64,000 bases of DNA from Cheiracanthium punctorium (GCA_038373885.1 JAWZYV010019950.1:1-64000); one strand, 5' to 3'; positions 22,516-34,829 are shown, counted from the first letter of the stretch. Numbers and translations: made by a program. The notes: generated by a model from the sequence alone, not told the origin.

Positions 22516-23740
22516 AGTAGAACCTCTCAAATCCGGACTTCCAAAATCCGGAATTTCTATAATCCGGACAAAATTCGGCCTTCCAAATAATAATAAATTG
22601 GTATTAACAACAACAAAAAAAAATGCTTTTTTGTATCTCCTCAAAATGCAAATAGATGACAGCACCAAACATAACGAAGACTTCAAAACATTTTATGCTG
22701 GTTTTTTTTTTTCACAGTTTTTATTTATTTTACTCATAGAAGGTTTTATATTCACTGCATCAAATCCCAAAGGTATTATATGTGCACTTTTGAGGCAGAT
22801 GGATACGATATTTTCGTCCGCCACCGCTTTGTACTTGCAGTTCCTTTTGCATTGTGTAATCTGTTTCGGGGTGGGTTTGCTTGCCAATTCAATTCTGGTG
22901 AATTAAAGTTCGCAATTTCATTATAATACTAAAACCAGAAACATTCTTCTTGTTAATAGAATAGTGTCAGACAGGTTCTAACATTTAAAAAAAAGCATTT
23001 ATAAAAAACGGTCTTTTAGTGGTGGCATGCCCAGCAGACAATCACTTCAAAAACAAAACAAAGGAATCTATCAAGGCAAAAGCAGATGAAAAGATCATAT
23101 CCACCTGCGTCAAAAGCGCATACACATTTGCAGAATCCGAAGTAGGCCAGAAGGTTTGCTGTTAAAATGAAAGAGCGAAAAATGTAAAGGAGAGGAGGGG
23201 GAGAGAGTTAAATAAACATTTGGGCCGGAAGCAAGTTGATTACGTAATATGACTATACGAGCAGACATCGAGTTGTTTATTTTAGGCTTTGAATGCTGTG
23301 TGATGATGTTTAATTTTTTCTGATATTTGTTGCATTTGGGTTTATTTTAAGAGTGCTCAGCGTTTCTTGAACATGCCAATTAATTGTATGTTTTACTGTA
23401 ATAATAAATTATAAAAGGGTATTTGTTCAGTATTAAACGATATACATAAACGATACACATCAGGAGCATATTTAAGAAGGGGGCAGAGGCGGGCCGCGCC
23501 CCCTTCGAAAATATAAAGCAATTATTATAAAACATGTATTTTAAAACATTTATATTAACTAAAATATCATTAAAATACCGGATCGCTCCCCCCCCCCCCC
23601 CAAATGGAAACTGTACATGCTACTGATATGTATAGATGAGGATGCTTTTGCAGCACTTTTTATAGTTGATATTACAAAGTTTCTATAATCCGGAATCGCT
23701 AAAGTCAGTCCCAGCGATTCCGGATTTGAGAAGTTCTACT
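22516..23740. mobile_element. Nested pogo-type element (AGTAGAACYTCTCAAATCCGG ends)
   Basis: Left end AGTAGAACCTCTCAAATCCG, right end the inverse of AGTAGAACTTCTCAAATCCG. TA lies on both sides (22514-22515, 23741-23742). The 1.2-kb interior has short frames but no transposase I can identify. It must be younger than the element that contains it. Confidence 0.8.
23461..23611. repeat. G-rich hAT-like MITE fragment
   Basis: CAGGAGCATATTTAAGAAGG followed by GGGCGGGCCGCGCCCCC and CGAAAATATAAAGCAATTAT. The last phrase is shared with 32760-32780, where a similar CAGGGGAGTATTTGAGGAGG begins. Ends in a C run near 23600. Borders are uncertain. Confidence 0.45.
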
Positions 23741-24682
23741 TAATCATATGCGGCACCACGTGCAAATTATGATTTAAATGATACAGTTCAATTCGTAGGC
23801 CACAATATAAATTCTTAGTTTGGGTAAATTTCAGATTAGATTAAAGTTTTACAGTCCAATTTATTGTTTTAGTGTAAAGTAATCATGATTTATATTATAA
23901 AATAAATTAAATATCGGAACTGCAAGCAGAAAACTAATTTGAAACAGTTAAAAGTACATGAAATGTTTAATAAAAAAATTAGTTCTGCTTAATTCAGTTA
24001 TTATTATTATTTTTTTTTAAAGTAATCTTTAGATATCTTTTTTCTGGGGGGGGGGAATTGCATGTTGATAGAGAAAAATTTTGTCATTTTTTTATTGCTA
24101 TATGATTGAAAACTACTAAATAATACACAGGTAAGTGTTTTATTTTTTTATTTATTTAAAAGTAATTTTAAGGTACATTTATCTGCCCTGTTATGTTTTT
24201 GTTATAGATTGCTCCCGATATAAAGTAGGTTGTATACAAAACTTTTAAATATGAAAACTGCCAATAGATGGCGCTACCGGTCGATTAAAAAAACCGGAAA
24301 ATTCAGTTATCCGGAAAGGGTTGGGTAAAACTGATTCCGGATAATTGGTCCTGTACTGTATAATGATACATCACTTTAGAATGATAATTTTATTTGGTCC
24401 CTTAAGTATCGTTGTATCAAAGTCTTACTGTATTATTTCTTCTTAAAAGCAAAATTAGCAAATTTACTTTTTACGATTGTATTGGAAGAGGAACGTCTAA
24501 AACAACTTCAAAAATTTCCTCCTCCTCATTATTTGCCACCACTGAATCTGTTATGCAATCACGACTCAGAGCATCATGTATGGGTATATCTTATAAACTA
24601 TTTTTGCTGAATACTGGAGAACATCAAATAAGAAACGTTGTACACAAGGTGGTGCCGATTGAAGTGGTTATTTTAGCTATAG

Positions 24683-27210
24683 AGCTTCTAATGGCTTATG
24701 ATCAGTCTCTATAATAACAGACTTTCCGTAAATGTAATCGTGGAACTTTTTGCATCCAAATCTAATAGCATACGCTTCCTTTTCAATCTGAGGGTAGCGT
24801 TGCTGAGCAGGTTTTAAAGCCTTAGTCGCAAAAGCAATTGGCCTATTTTCTTGCAAAAGGACTGCTCCAACAGCGTAAGAACTTGCATCCACCGAAACAA
24901 CTGCAGGCTTTTTAACATCATAATAAGCCAATTTTGGAGTATTTTCTAAAGCCTGTTTCAATTATTGAAAGGACTCCTCCTGATCTGTAGACCATTCAAA
25001 TATAACGTTTTTGTGAAGTAGTCTTCGTAAAGGTTTTGAAATTGTAGAATAATTTGGAATGAATTTAGAAATGTACTGAACCGTACCTAAAAAATCGCTG
25101 TAATTCAGCTACACAAGTTGGAGTTTTCAATTTTCTCATAGCCTCTACTTTTGAAGGATCTATTTCAATTCCACTAGATGTAAATATATGACCTAAAAAC
25201 TTAATTTTGGTCCTTATAAATTCGCACTTGTCTCTATTTAATCTCACGCCAGGTTCCAACAGTCTCTGAATAACTTTCTCTGTTAGTCTATTCAAATCCT
25301 TTGGATTATCAGCCCATAATAAAGTGTCATCCATAGAGCATTCAACATTTTCAAAACCTGATAAAATAGTTTCCATAACTTGCTGAAATATCTCAGGAGC
25401 TGAAGCCAATCCGAATGGCACCTGCATGAAGGAATAACGACCCCATGGGGTATTGATGGTCAAATAATCAGACAATCTCTCTGAAACACGAAGTTGCCAA
25501 AATCCTTTTTTAGCATCTAAAAAGGTAAAATATTTGGTTGTTCCAGTACATGCAGCAATATCCTCGACCGTTTTAAGTGGAAAATGCCTTCGCTTAATCA
25601 CTTTATTAATGTCTGAAGGATCCATGCACATACATACTCTATCACCCTTCTTAACGATAACCAGAGGACTCACTGCAGGGGTAGGGTGTGTAACTGGTTT
25701 TAAAATTTTCAACTTAACCATTAAATCAATTTCTTTTTTAACAGTCTCGCACAAAGTATGGGGAATTTTACCTGGAGGATGAATTCTAAAGACTGCCCCC
25801 TCCTCAATTTCAATGTCGTACTCAAAATTTTTTATACAACCAATACCTTCATAGATTTTTTCTGGTACACTAACCTCTGCTTCATTTAATTGCAAACAAC
25901 CAAAGTTTTGTTTAACTAAACCAAGCTTTTCAATAGTACTACATCCCAAAATGCAATTAAAGTTACCATCAACCACCATGAGTTTCAGTTGTACCAGTTT
26001 ATTTTGTATTGTACATTTTGCTTGGACTTCACCAAGCAACGGAGTATATGCATTATTAAATGACTTCAAACCTTTAACAGTAGAACTTTTAAGTGACACT
26101 GGCAATTGCTTCACTACCGATTTGGTGACGACATTTCCCTCCGCTCCAGTATCAATTTTAAATTTGACCCTAGGTCCGTTATCAAATTTTACTTCTGTAT
26201 ACCAAGCATCTTTACAAGATTCTATTTCATACAAATTTGATACTTCATGAATATTCAATGCATCAATGTTATACTCAGATAGTTCACATTCATTACTATT
26301 TATCGATAACTCACCAATATGCAAAGAAGCATCAGTATCACAATTAAACAAATCGTCATTTTCACTATTATTTTCTCTTATTTCATGCACCCTTTTACTC
26401 TGAGAAAGATTGCTATTCTTACGTTTAAATTCACACTGCCGGGCAAAATGCCCCCTTGCCCCGCAGGCTCTGCAGTTTACATTAAAAGCTGGGCAATTCC
26501 TATATCCATGTTGCACTCCACAACGCCAACATACTTTAGTTTCCTTTACAGAACTATTCATTTTCAATTTTGGAAACTTAACATTAGCTTTTTGCTTAGA
26601 TTTCACTTTTTCTCAGCGATAAAATATCTTTTTCACTAGAACCAGCAATCACATTCATTTCTTTTAACTGAAGAGTAGCTTGCTCGCTGGCACAGCAAAT
26701 ATCGACAGCTTTTTGCAAATTAAGCTCTCCTTCTGATAATAATAATTCACGGACCTTGTCCGAACAAATGCCACGAACAATTTGATCTCGCAACAAACTG
26801 TCTTGCAAAGTTGAAAAATGACAGTCATTAATCTTTGTTCATAACTTAGTCAAATAACAATCAAAAGTTTTTTGCTTACCTTGAATACAGGTAAAAAACA
26901 TATACCTCATGTAGGTTCCATTCTGTTGGGGACTGAAGTACGAATCAAATTTTTGTTTAATAATATCCAAAGACTTCCCCTCTTCCTCTGTTAAGCCGAA
27001 GGTATTAAAAATAACAATAACCGCCGGTCCTGTAGCAGACAAAAATGTCGCCGCTTGAACTTCTGCTGGTTTACTATTCAACTGGGTAGCCACTGTATAA
27101 AAATCGAATGTCTGCTTCCACAGTTTCCATTTCGCTGACATTCCATCATCCGTAACTTCCAACACCCGTGGAAGACGTGCAGCAACAGATTCGTTCGCAT
27201 TGTTCGACAT
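24683..27210 (-). pseudogene. Gypsy (Ty3-type) retrotransposon gag-pol, 3'-truncated
   Basis: Read right to left. Gag (27210-26596) begins at 27210 with ARLPRVLEVTDDGMS. Two zinc knuckles follow (CWRCGVQHGYRNC, CRACGARGHFARQC). The protease has FKIDTGAEGNVV. The reverse transcriptase has PFGLASAPEIFQQVM and CSMDDTLLWAD. A chain-initial RNase H domain has VSVDASSYAVGAVLL and IIETDHKPLEAL. Breaks: an in-frame TGA near 26839, a frameshift in an A tract near 26600, an extra T near 25085, and an in-frame TAA near 24962. The sequence stops at 24683 just after the RNase H start, so the integrase and the 3' LTR are gone. No envelope-like frame is present. Confidence 0.9.
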
Positions 27211-27539
27211 ACTTTAAATAAATAAAACTAATCTTTCCTGTAAAAACTAATAACTAATATATTACAACAAACTATCACCAAAAAATTTCACCTCTATTCT
27301 CATACCATGTCTTATAATGAGGAGTCTACACAAAAACACGTATGTTCGAGATGATAGATGTTTTTTCTGCAACTTGAGAACAGAAACATGGCTGTTGCCA
27401 GATTACGGAACGTCATAACATAAAACTAGCTGTTGCTAAGTTACTCAACCATATGAGAGTAATGCATATTGTACATTAATAAAATTGAAAAAAGTAACGT
27501 TAATGTATTCCACAAAAGCAAGTATTTGTTAATGTATTT
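27211..27539. other. Leader side of the Gypsy element, LTR not resolved
   Basis: This is where the 5' LTR and primer-binding site of the minus-strand Gypsy element should be. I could not find a TG...CA LTR or a clear primer-binding site, and the 3' LTR needed for comparison is lost. The sequence is AT-rich. Confidence 0.3.
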
Positions 27540-28590
27540 CATGAGGTCATCAAAAATGACCTTGAGCATTTACTACATCTTGTGTACTAAGTTTCCTTTT
27601 CACCTTTTTGAATAATTTTATCCACATTCTCAGGCCACTTTCAATGTTTTGCAGCTCGAATCATGACACTGACTAAGTATTCATAATTTTCAATGGCTTT
27701 AATTTCATCTAGATAGAACTGGCCAACTATTCCACAAGAACCCATTCATCAATATTGGCAAACATTTTTTGAACTTTTCTGTTGATTTTGAACTTGCAAA
27801 TGATGTTTTGGATAAGTTGGAGCATTTGGTGTCAGCTCCAGGGAGTTTCTTGATACCTTGTATAGCTTCAAAATTGCAAAAAATACTATCCAAATCTAAT
27901 TATTGATATTGAAGCTGTAAATCAAATGGTTTCATCTCAAAAATCGCAACATTGCACGTAGCTGTAGTATTTATAAAATCTATATAGTATGCAAAATGCT
28001 TCATTTTTTTTTTTTTTTTTTTTTTTCACTGCTTCCCACACATGCCTTTTTACAGTGAAACCTATGTTATCCAGTGGCCCTTTTCCACGTGAAATAGAAA
28101 AAAAAAAAAATCCAAGTAATCAACAATTTCTATTTTTCCTCCAACATGGGTATGGTGCCTGCTACAAACTTATTTTTAAATTATGACGATGGTCCCTCTG
28201 ACCAAATGTGAAGAATTACAATTTCTTCAAGAATTTCTTTTAGCATTCTTGCAATGAGGGGAATCACTGTCTCTTTAGAATGAGGCAGTTCATCTGAGGC
28301 TATTACATATGGATGCACTATACCCGAGTGGTATAATGCTGTAAAAAGGCTTACTTGGGCTTATGTCCAGTGAGCACTCTGTGTTTCATCCTGAGAAATG
28401 CATTTATAGTTTTTAGCAAAATCAATTTGCAGCATGGCAATTTTTGAAAGGTGCATTGCACTAGTAACCAATTCATGCTGTTGCTTACAAATTCTTGCTT
28501 GAAAATGTTTTACTTAGCAGTGCATAAGAAACTCTGGTATAAGGTTGCATATCCATTTCATGAAGTTTTCTGTCAGTCCTACAATTTTAC
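27540..28590 (-). pseudogene. Relic of an uncharacterised transposon-associated protein family
   Basis: Minus-strand translation, stitched over several frames, shows in order: FAKNYKCISQDETQSAHWT, QVSLFTALYHSGIVHPYVIA, WSEGPSS.FKNKFVAGTIP (28205-28150), KGPLDNIGFTVKRHVWEAV (28095-28030), and FCNFEAIQGIKKLPGA with FLWNSWPVLSR (27893-27705). From memory this order (DE-Q-A-W, then DGPSSQFKN, then HGKGPVDGIGG...VKRHVW) is shared by large families of unnamed proteins in aphids, spiders and cnidarians that look mobile; I know of no assigned function. A T run near 28004 and many stops show it is dead. The family call needs a profile search. Confidence 0.6.
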
Positions 28591-28826
28591 ATAAACAATT
28601 CTACATTTTTTCCACATGAACCAAGTGACTGAGTCTTCTAAAGCTTGAGTTTGTTCTGCTTACAAATCCTTGAATTTTTATATTTTTTTATATTTAGCAC
28701 ATTTGTTGTAACAATAATTTTCTGAACTTAGTATTGCATACTAACATTAATGAAAAGTTTTCAGAATATTTTGGAAGATGGGGAATTCGATTAATGATTC
28801 TAAGAGCATTAGGAAGTTTTCATGCT

Positions 28827-28872
28827 AAGTAGCAACATAATGTTTGCTTATGAAAACATTATGTTGCTACTT
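28827..28872. repeat. Perfect 19-bp hairpin
   Basis: AAGTAGCAACATAATGTTT (28827-28845) and its exact inverse (28854-28872), separated by an 8-base loop. It lies between the relic at 27540 and the Tigger relic at 28952. It could be a MITE core or a cruciform-prone site. Confidence 0.85.
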
Positions 28873-28951
28873 GGATGTATTTAGGCCGCAACTCTGCAAT
28901 TCGCTTTTGCGAATTTTATTTCTAAATATTCTTTTACAAGCAACGTACACA

Positions 28952-29695
28952 CAGTGAAGCTTCTATGAGAGACCCCCTCCTCCAAGGAATTTTTTAAGGC
29001 ACCAATTTTTTACCCTGTCTACTTAATGTTAAAAAATCCTCTAGAAGAGACTACATAACTCTCTATAAGCGACTGGTCCCGATAGTTGTCCATAAATTTT
29101 CTTGAAATTTTTCCTGAAATAAAATAATCAAAAACCATATTCCAAAACAGTCCCTTTACTGCAAATCGGCAGCAGGTGGCATACTCATGTACACATTATA
29201 TACAATCTTGTAGGCTAGAGAAGAACATCGCAAAGAAAGTAGGTGATTTTAACGTTGGAGCAGTGTATTGATGTGATCGATTCACATGAAAAAGGAAATT
29301 CAGAGGGGAAGCTACTAGTTACTTTTGGTTGTGGGAAAAACCCAAAAATTTTAAAGCAAATAAATTTTATTATGGCAAATTTAGAATGTATAAAGAATAT
29401 CAGGATAAATGCCCTTTTGTCAGATGTAAGAAATAAAGTAGAGAAAGAGAAGTACTCCTGGAATGAGAAAAAAAAAATAATAAAACAATTAGAAATTTCT
29501 AAATATTTTATTAAAATTTAAACTTTAAAAATGTGTTTGTGTAATAATTTATGTATTCCACAAATAATGAAACAAACAATATTTTTTAGCATTATTTTTC
29601 TTGGCTATTAAATGCTTATACTTCTGAGCGACCACTTTTCTTAATGACAAATTTTTCGTGGAACAGAGGGTGATCACTCCCAAGAAGTTTTACTG
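28952..29695 (+). mobile_element. Tigger element, internally deleted
   Basis: Ends CAGTGAAGCTTCTATGAGAG and the imperfect inverse AGAAGTTTTACTG followed by TA. About 744 bp. Coding remains are only the N-terminal DNA-binding part (29243-29521). Left TA appears mutated. Confidence 0.7.
29243..29521 (+). pseudogene. CENP-B-type helix-turn-helix of a Tigger transposase
   Basis: The frame reads LTLEQCIDVIDSHEKGNSEG then KLLVTFGCGKN...ILKQINFIMANLE. It matches the CENP-B N-terminal fold common to Tigger and Jerky proteins (TLEQK.xVI...EKG.S...LA..FG.GK..I..ILK.K). The pattern breaks after NP where a few residues are missing, and the frame stops at 29521 without the second DNA-binding domain or the DDE domain. 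Confidence 0.75.
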
Positions 29696-29752
29696 TACTT
29701 TTTTAATTGAATGTTAATTGATGAACCTTAGTTTTACTGTACTTTTTTAATT

Positions 29753-29785
29753 GATGGTTCCAAAGATGTTTTCTTTGGAACCATC
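29753..29785. repeat. 14-bp perfect hairpin
   Basis: GATGGTTCCAAAGA (29753-29766) and its exact inverse (29772-29785) with a 5-base loop. It is next to a repeat of TAGTTTTACTGTACTTTTTT, which copies the Tigger right end. Confidence 0.75.
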
Positions 29786-29802
29786 ATCATTTTAGAGGGT
29801 TA

Positions 29803-31421
29803 CTAGCAGCATGGCCCGGCGTTGCCTGTGCAATGAATGAGAAATGCCATTTACCTTAAATGTAGATTGTTAAGGGAAGGAATGTGAATCCTCCCGCTGG
29901 AATGATAAAAAAAGGACACGGGATTTCCCGCTGCAACCATAAAGAAAAAAAAATGAACACGGCACCTAATAGAATACAGAGGTTGCCAGGAATTGGACTT
30001 GGCTAGGCTGGAATGTGAATCCTCCCGCTGCAATGATAAAAAAAAAGGACATGGGACTTCCCGCTGCAATGATTAAAAAAAAGGACATGGGTCTTCCCGC
30101 TGCAAAATAGAAAAAAAAAGAACAAAGCACCCGATGGCGTAGAGGCTACCGGGAACTGGACGTGGCTAGATTTCTCCTCTTCTACCTGTCTGTGTTCTAA
30201 CAGTCATTTATTGCTAATACCTATGCAACTCATAAAAAAATAGAGCCCAATCGTCACTATGAAATTGTAAAAGGAAAGAATATGAATCCTCCCACTGCAG
30301 TGATAAAAAAGAGACATGGGACTTCCCACTGCAATGAAAAAGAAATGAACATGGCATCTGTTGGCATACAGAGGTTACCGGAAATTGGACCGTGGGTAGG
30401 CTGGAATGAGAATCCGCCCGCTGCAGTGATAAAAAAAGACATGGGATTTCCCGCTGCAAAGAGAAAAAAAAAATGAACACAAGGCTTGCCAATGATCCGA
30501 GTTACCGAGAATTTGACGTGGCTAGGCTTCTTATATTCTACCTATCTGAGTTCTAATATGTAGTCTTTTATCACTAATGCATACGCACCAACGTAAAAAA
30601 AATAAAGTTTCCAGTCATCAATATAATAACCAATCTGCCTGAATTTTGCGTAGTAGCAGTGCAAAGGGGAGGGTTGGTCGATTAGATTAGCGCGGTCGCC
30701 GTCCCGCCGAAAAATTCGTATTTCCTAATGCAGCGCTCTCCTCTCTCTTCACTCCACTCCACTTCCCCACTCCCCTGTCTCTCCTTTGCTCGCCTGACGT
30801 CAGAAGAACGACCTTGAAAATGAACAACCGAGTGGGGAAAGTTAGGTACCTTCGCTCCGTTACTTGCATTCTGGAGAACATTTTAATATGTGACTTTTCA
30901 GAAAAAAAAATCATATAAAAAAATCTAATAAACATTTCCGCACAGTTCGAAATTTAAAAGAGGGAGAAATAAATGTTCAATCAGCAGTAAAAAGATGGAA
31001 AATTTTTGCCCATTAGGTTTTTCGATGCGACAGTTTAAAAATAACATATTTTTAAAAGCAGTACATTTTCTTCGAAACAGGATTTCCTTTAAAAAATTCC
31101 CAAAAATCGGCAAATGTAAGTACGATTTTGTAACAAATTTTATTTGAAAAAGAAAACTCTGTAGTTTCCGATGATATAAAAAATATGGTATTCGGACGGA
31201 AATTTAGCTCGCGATAACATAAAATGCGAGAAAAATGGCCAAAAACCTTACAAAACATAAAATAACTCAAAAACTATTAATCCGATTAATTTCATTTTTA
31301 TGGCATTAGCTTTCTCTTGTCCTATTTAGTGAGTGTGCCAAATTTGGTCCAGATCCGTCGAAATGTCTGGACATGTATAGCAAACAAACAAACAAACTCT
31401 TCTCTTTTATATATATAGAAG
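29803..31421 (+). mobile_element. Retroelement with GCATGGCCCGGCGTTGCC start and TATATATAGAAGAT end
   Basis: Starts near TACTAGCAGCATGGCCCGGC and ends TTTTATATATATAGAAGAT. The last ~150 bases (AAAATAACTCAAAAACTATT, CCAGATCCGTCGAA, AACAAACAAAC) recur at 52190-52346, so this is a true family end. The left part has about four loose copies of a ~130-base unit (GAATCCTCCCGCTGCAATGA, at 29879, 30010, 30278, 30402). No reverse transcriptase is visible. The end style recalls Penelope-like or RTE elements; class unresolved. Confidence 0.5.
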
Positions 31422-31690
31422 ATAACATCGTTTCGACCTGGAGCCTGCATGCTAATGTTATCTCGGATGTGGTATTCCTTAATCAAGTTAATTGTTTGTA
31501 TTGACATGAGCTTTGATTCATGTGTAATACATGGAGAACTAGGAGAATCTGCTAGACTAATTTCATGCTCAAACAGTTTTTTTTTATAAGTCTTCTGCTT
31601 TTGTGGAGATGTAGGCAAAGCATGCTTTATGCGACTAACAGCCTTTCCTTAAGGTTTTATTATTTTAAAAAGGTGTAGCGACGTTGCTAC

Positions 31691-32110
31691 CAGGGTTGGG
31701 TTTTTGATGTTTAAAACTGGTTATTGACATGACATGTCGAACACCTATTCATGTTATTTTTATTAGTCATTAGTAACATTTTATTTTAAATACCAAATTA
31801 CAAAACCAATTAAATTTAATTTAATACATTTTATTTTATAATTAATGTAATTAAATTAAAATTGCATACCTCCATTCAAATTATTTGTCATGCTAAGATT
31901 AAATATTGGAAATAGTATATAAATGTATTTTTGAAAGTACTTCTTATATATTTTTTCTTCCTTAGATCAGCTTGTTTGAAATTTATGAATGTAAGTAATA
32001 ATTTGAATTCCTTTATGTCATAATTTTTTTAAGGAGGAACTTTGGTAAAACTAAGTCGGTATTCAGTGACAAAATCATAAGTTACCTAAAAACATTTTGG
32101 ATGAATCAAG
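31691..32110 (+). mobile_element. hAT left-end fragment
   Basis: CAGGGTTGGGTTTTTGATGT and about 400 bases after it are homologous to 9117-9420 (shared: ATTATTTGTCATGYTARRA, TTAATGTAATTA). No transposase part remains. A 24-base phrase (AGTTACCAAATTCGAACGCC) is tandemly duplicated at 32108-32160, just beyond the homologous part. Confidence 0.75.
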
Positions 32111-32728
32111 TTACCAAATTCGAACGCCACTCGAATAAGTTACCAAATTCGAACGCCACTTAGTGATATCTTCTAAATTTGCTGAGAATTTTCCAAGCCC
32201 TGCTAATTTAGAATGGGAATAATTTTTTGTTGCATTGAAATAATTTGAAGTGGGTTTTCTTTTTACAAAAAATCACACTTATTTTTTGGTTTTTTTTTTG
32301 TCCTATCTATTTAGCCAATAGGCTAAACCAGATCCATGAGACCATGTATTGTCATAAAGTCCAAAACAAGAAGCAGACTTCGAAACATGACCTCTTTTTC
32401 AAGTCCCAAGCAGGAAAGCAAATGATTTTTAAGCAATAATGGTATAGCTTAGAATGGTTTGCCAGTATGTCCAGTGGTGGGAAAAACTACTTTTTTTTTG
32501 TAGCGCGCTATAACTACAGCTACTTTTCGAAAAATGTAGTTAACTACAACTACTTTTTGACAAATGTAGTTAGCTACACTACTTTTGAAATGTAGTCGCT
32601 ACTTTTAGGAGACAAATTTTGCTAACAGATTCAGTTTGCATGACATTCATATTTAAGAATATTTATTATTTAGAGAAAACTATTGATATCTTAATTAGAA
32701 AACTATTGCTCTAATAAACAACTACCAG

Positions 32729-32830
32729 GGGAGTATTTGAGGAGGGCGGAGGGCCCCTCCGAAAATGTAAAGCAATTATTTAAAAGGAGCTATTTTGAAA
32801 CATTTCTTTTAACTTTAGAACAATAAAGTT
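32729..32830. repeat. G-rich MITE fragment related to 23461
   Basis: CAGGGGAGTATTTGAGGAGG then CCCCTCCGAAAATGTAAAGC, shared in order with 23461-23560. Right border not defined. Confidence 0.45.
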
Positions 32831-34829
32831 TAAAATACTGAATGAGAACAGAATATGACATGTTTCCCAAGAGCGCCGGATTATCATTTTAAAAGAAAAT
32901 TGGCATTCTTATTTGTTTCTATTTTCTTTGAGATTATACAATATTGTAACTTTTACAAAAATAAACTTTTGGTTTCATCAAGATTTGTGGGAAAAAAAAA
33001 AAAAAAATCACGCATAAAATTAATTTTTGTAATACACATACATGTTCAACTATTTATTGCTTTATATTACATCTAAGTAAGAGAAAGAAAATAAAAGTAA
33101 AACATACCTTCGGTTCTTTGATTAGGTCTTGTATTATTAACCCTTTTTGGTAATTAGATACATCAAATAAAATTTAAACATAAAATTTTACATACATAGA
33201 AATGTATACACAGTTCACAAAATTGTATATTTACAAGTCCCACTAATCTAGTTAAAATGAAACTTAAACGTAACTCCTAAAGAGAAGACAATGATAAATG
33301 AAAATGAGTGTGCAGTTCACGGTTTCGCACAGATTTAGAAAGTAACTGGATAAACCAACAAAATAGAAGAATTCATTGTAGATTCGAGGGGTGTCCTTGG
33401 AGGTGTTTTTTTTTTTTTTTTCTCCGTTTCATTGCTTTCTCAGTAATTTTGTGGACTCGTGTAAACCAGGAAGTTGTAATAGGAAATAACATGTGCCTTA
33501 TGAATGAACCCCCTGCAAGTCCTGTCCTTCCTTATCAGTAAGTCCTCGAGCTAAAGCGATGGTTTTTTGTTTATGGAGAAGACTCACAGCCCGCCTTTTT
33601 TATTACACCATACTACAGTAGATTCTAGTATTTAGTGGGAGTTGAAATTATTTTTTCTTTTCTTCTTTCTGAACACTTGTACACGTACATCTGAAACATT
33701 CGTGCCATACAGATTTATATTTCTATGGACGGATCGGGGGGGGGGGGGGGGGCGTTTACAGATAACGGACACCCAGGCCAGACATGTTTTCTCTACTTGA
33801 CGCTATGACCTTATCATATAGAAACGCGAAAGGAGTTTAAAATTATGAGAGTCTGGGATAAAATAGGTGTGTTTGTGTTTCGTTACACGTTGTTAAAAGT
33901 ACTTTGAAAAAATTACTAACTTGTAAATTTTGTTAAATGATAATATTACTAAAAAGGATTTTCTTTTTTTTTTTTATTCTTCTTTTTTTTTTTCTTTAAA
34001 GAGCTCGACTAGCAAAGTTGTCTTTAGAAAGGAACACTACTACTCTTTTGAAGGTTAAAAAAATTATAAGGCTTAATTAGGTATAGGGATAAAAAAAAAA
34101 ATATATATATTTGCATTGTATGCGACTGCGGCAATCAGCAAATCAAAGATTTAAGGGGAGCAACTGCTCCCCCCCCCCTAGTAACGCCATTGCTTTCAAG
34201 TTTCTGCGAAAATGACATTTCCATTTTATTTTTTTTATTTGGAGGGGGCGAGGGAGACCTTTCATAATACTAATTTGCAAAATCAGTGCCGTAGCTAGGA
34301 GCTGGCTAGGTTGGCAGGTGCCAGGGGTGCAAGCCTCAGAATGGCGCTCTTGGTAGTCTTTTCCTGCATAATAGTAAGTAAGAACAAGTCTTAGAGGTAC
34401 AAAATTCAGATCTTGACAATGACCCTCACAAGGAAGGATTAAAGGGGGGTAGAGGGGGCCCCTCCCAAGAAAAAAAAAGTAAAATATCATATTTTACGTC
34501 CATAAAATGGATCCCTACTAGCAGCTTTGCTTGGGCTACCACCGGCCACGCAGCCAGCCGATGACGGCCCGAGCAAAATTGCGAGTAGGGATGTGTGTGT
34601 GAATCTCCCCCCCCCCACAAAATTGCAATAATACGTCACTGAGCCCTCATGACATCTAGCTACGACTTTGTGAAAAACAAAGGAAATTACACTATCAATC
34701 TGAAATGTCACGAATATTTTTAGACATTGTATTTTACCATCGACAAACAAAAAAATCCACTAACTGATATAAGTAAAAGCAGACTGAGGGTCGATGCCAT
34801 TCAGAAAACCACAGACTGGTAGTCCTTCA

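Larger units (their letters stand above)
22357..24360. mobile_element. pogo/Tigger-type element (TACAGGACC ends)
   Basis: About 2 kb, absent from the otherwise identical block at 8846. Left end GTACAGGACCAGTTAACCGG, right end the inverse of CAGTACAGGACCAATTATCC, flanked by TA-rich target (TATA both sides). The left end has lost about two bases. It contains another element at 22516-23740. No transposase was recognised. Confidence 0.8.
22122..24620 (+). repeat. Duplicated block B, second copy (split)
   Basis: Matches 8615-9108 from GAGCAATTTTGC to ACTGGAGA, interrupted after CTTGATATA (22356) by the pogo element at 22357-24360. The nested GGTACTTACG MITE lacks its left half here because the end of repeat A replaces it. 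The two copies remain near-identical. Confidence 0.88.

Noticed and set aside
22598..22906. Open frame inside the nested pogo element
   Set aside because: No resemblance to a transposase and it spans A/T runs. Treated as chance.
25065..27210. Endogenous retrovirus with envelope
   Set aside because: Only gag, protease, reverse transcriptase and the start of RNase H are present. No envelope-like frame follows, and the domain order fits a Gypsy retrotransposon.
29851..30492. Minus-strand frames with repeated CLFFITA / SLQRED phrases
   Set aside because: These are translations of the ~130-base tandem units and poly-A tracts, not proteins.
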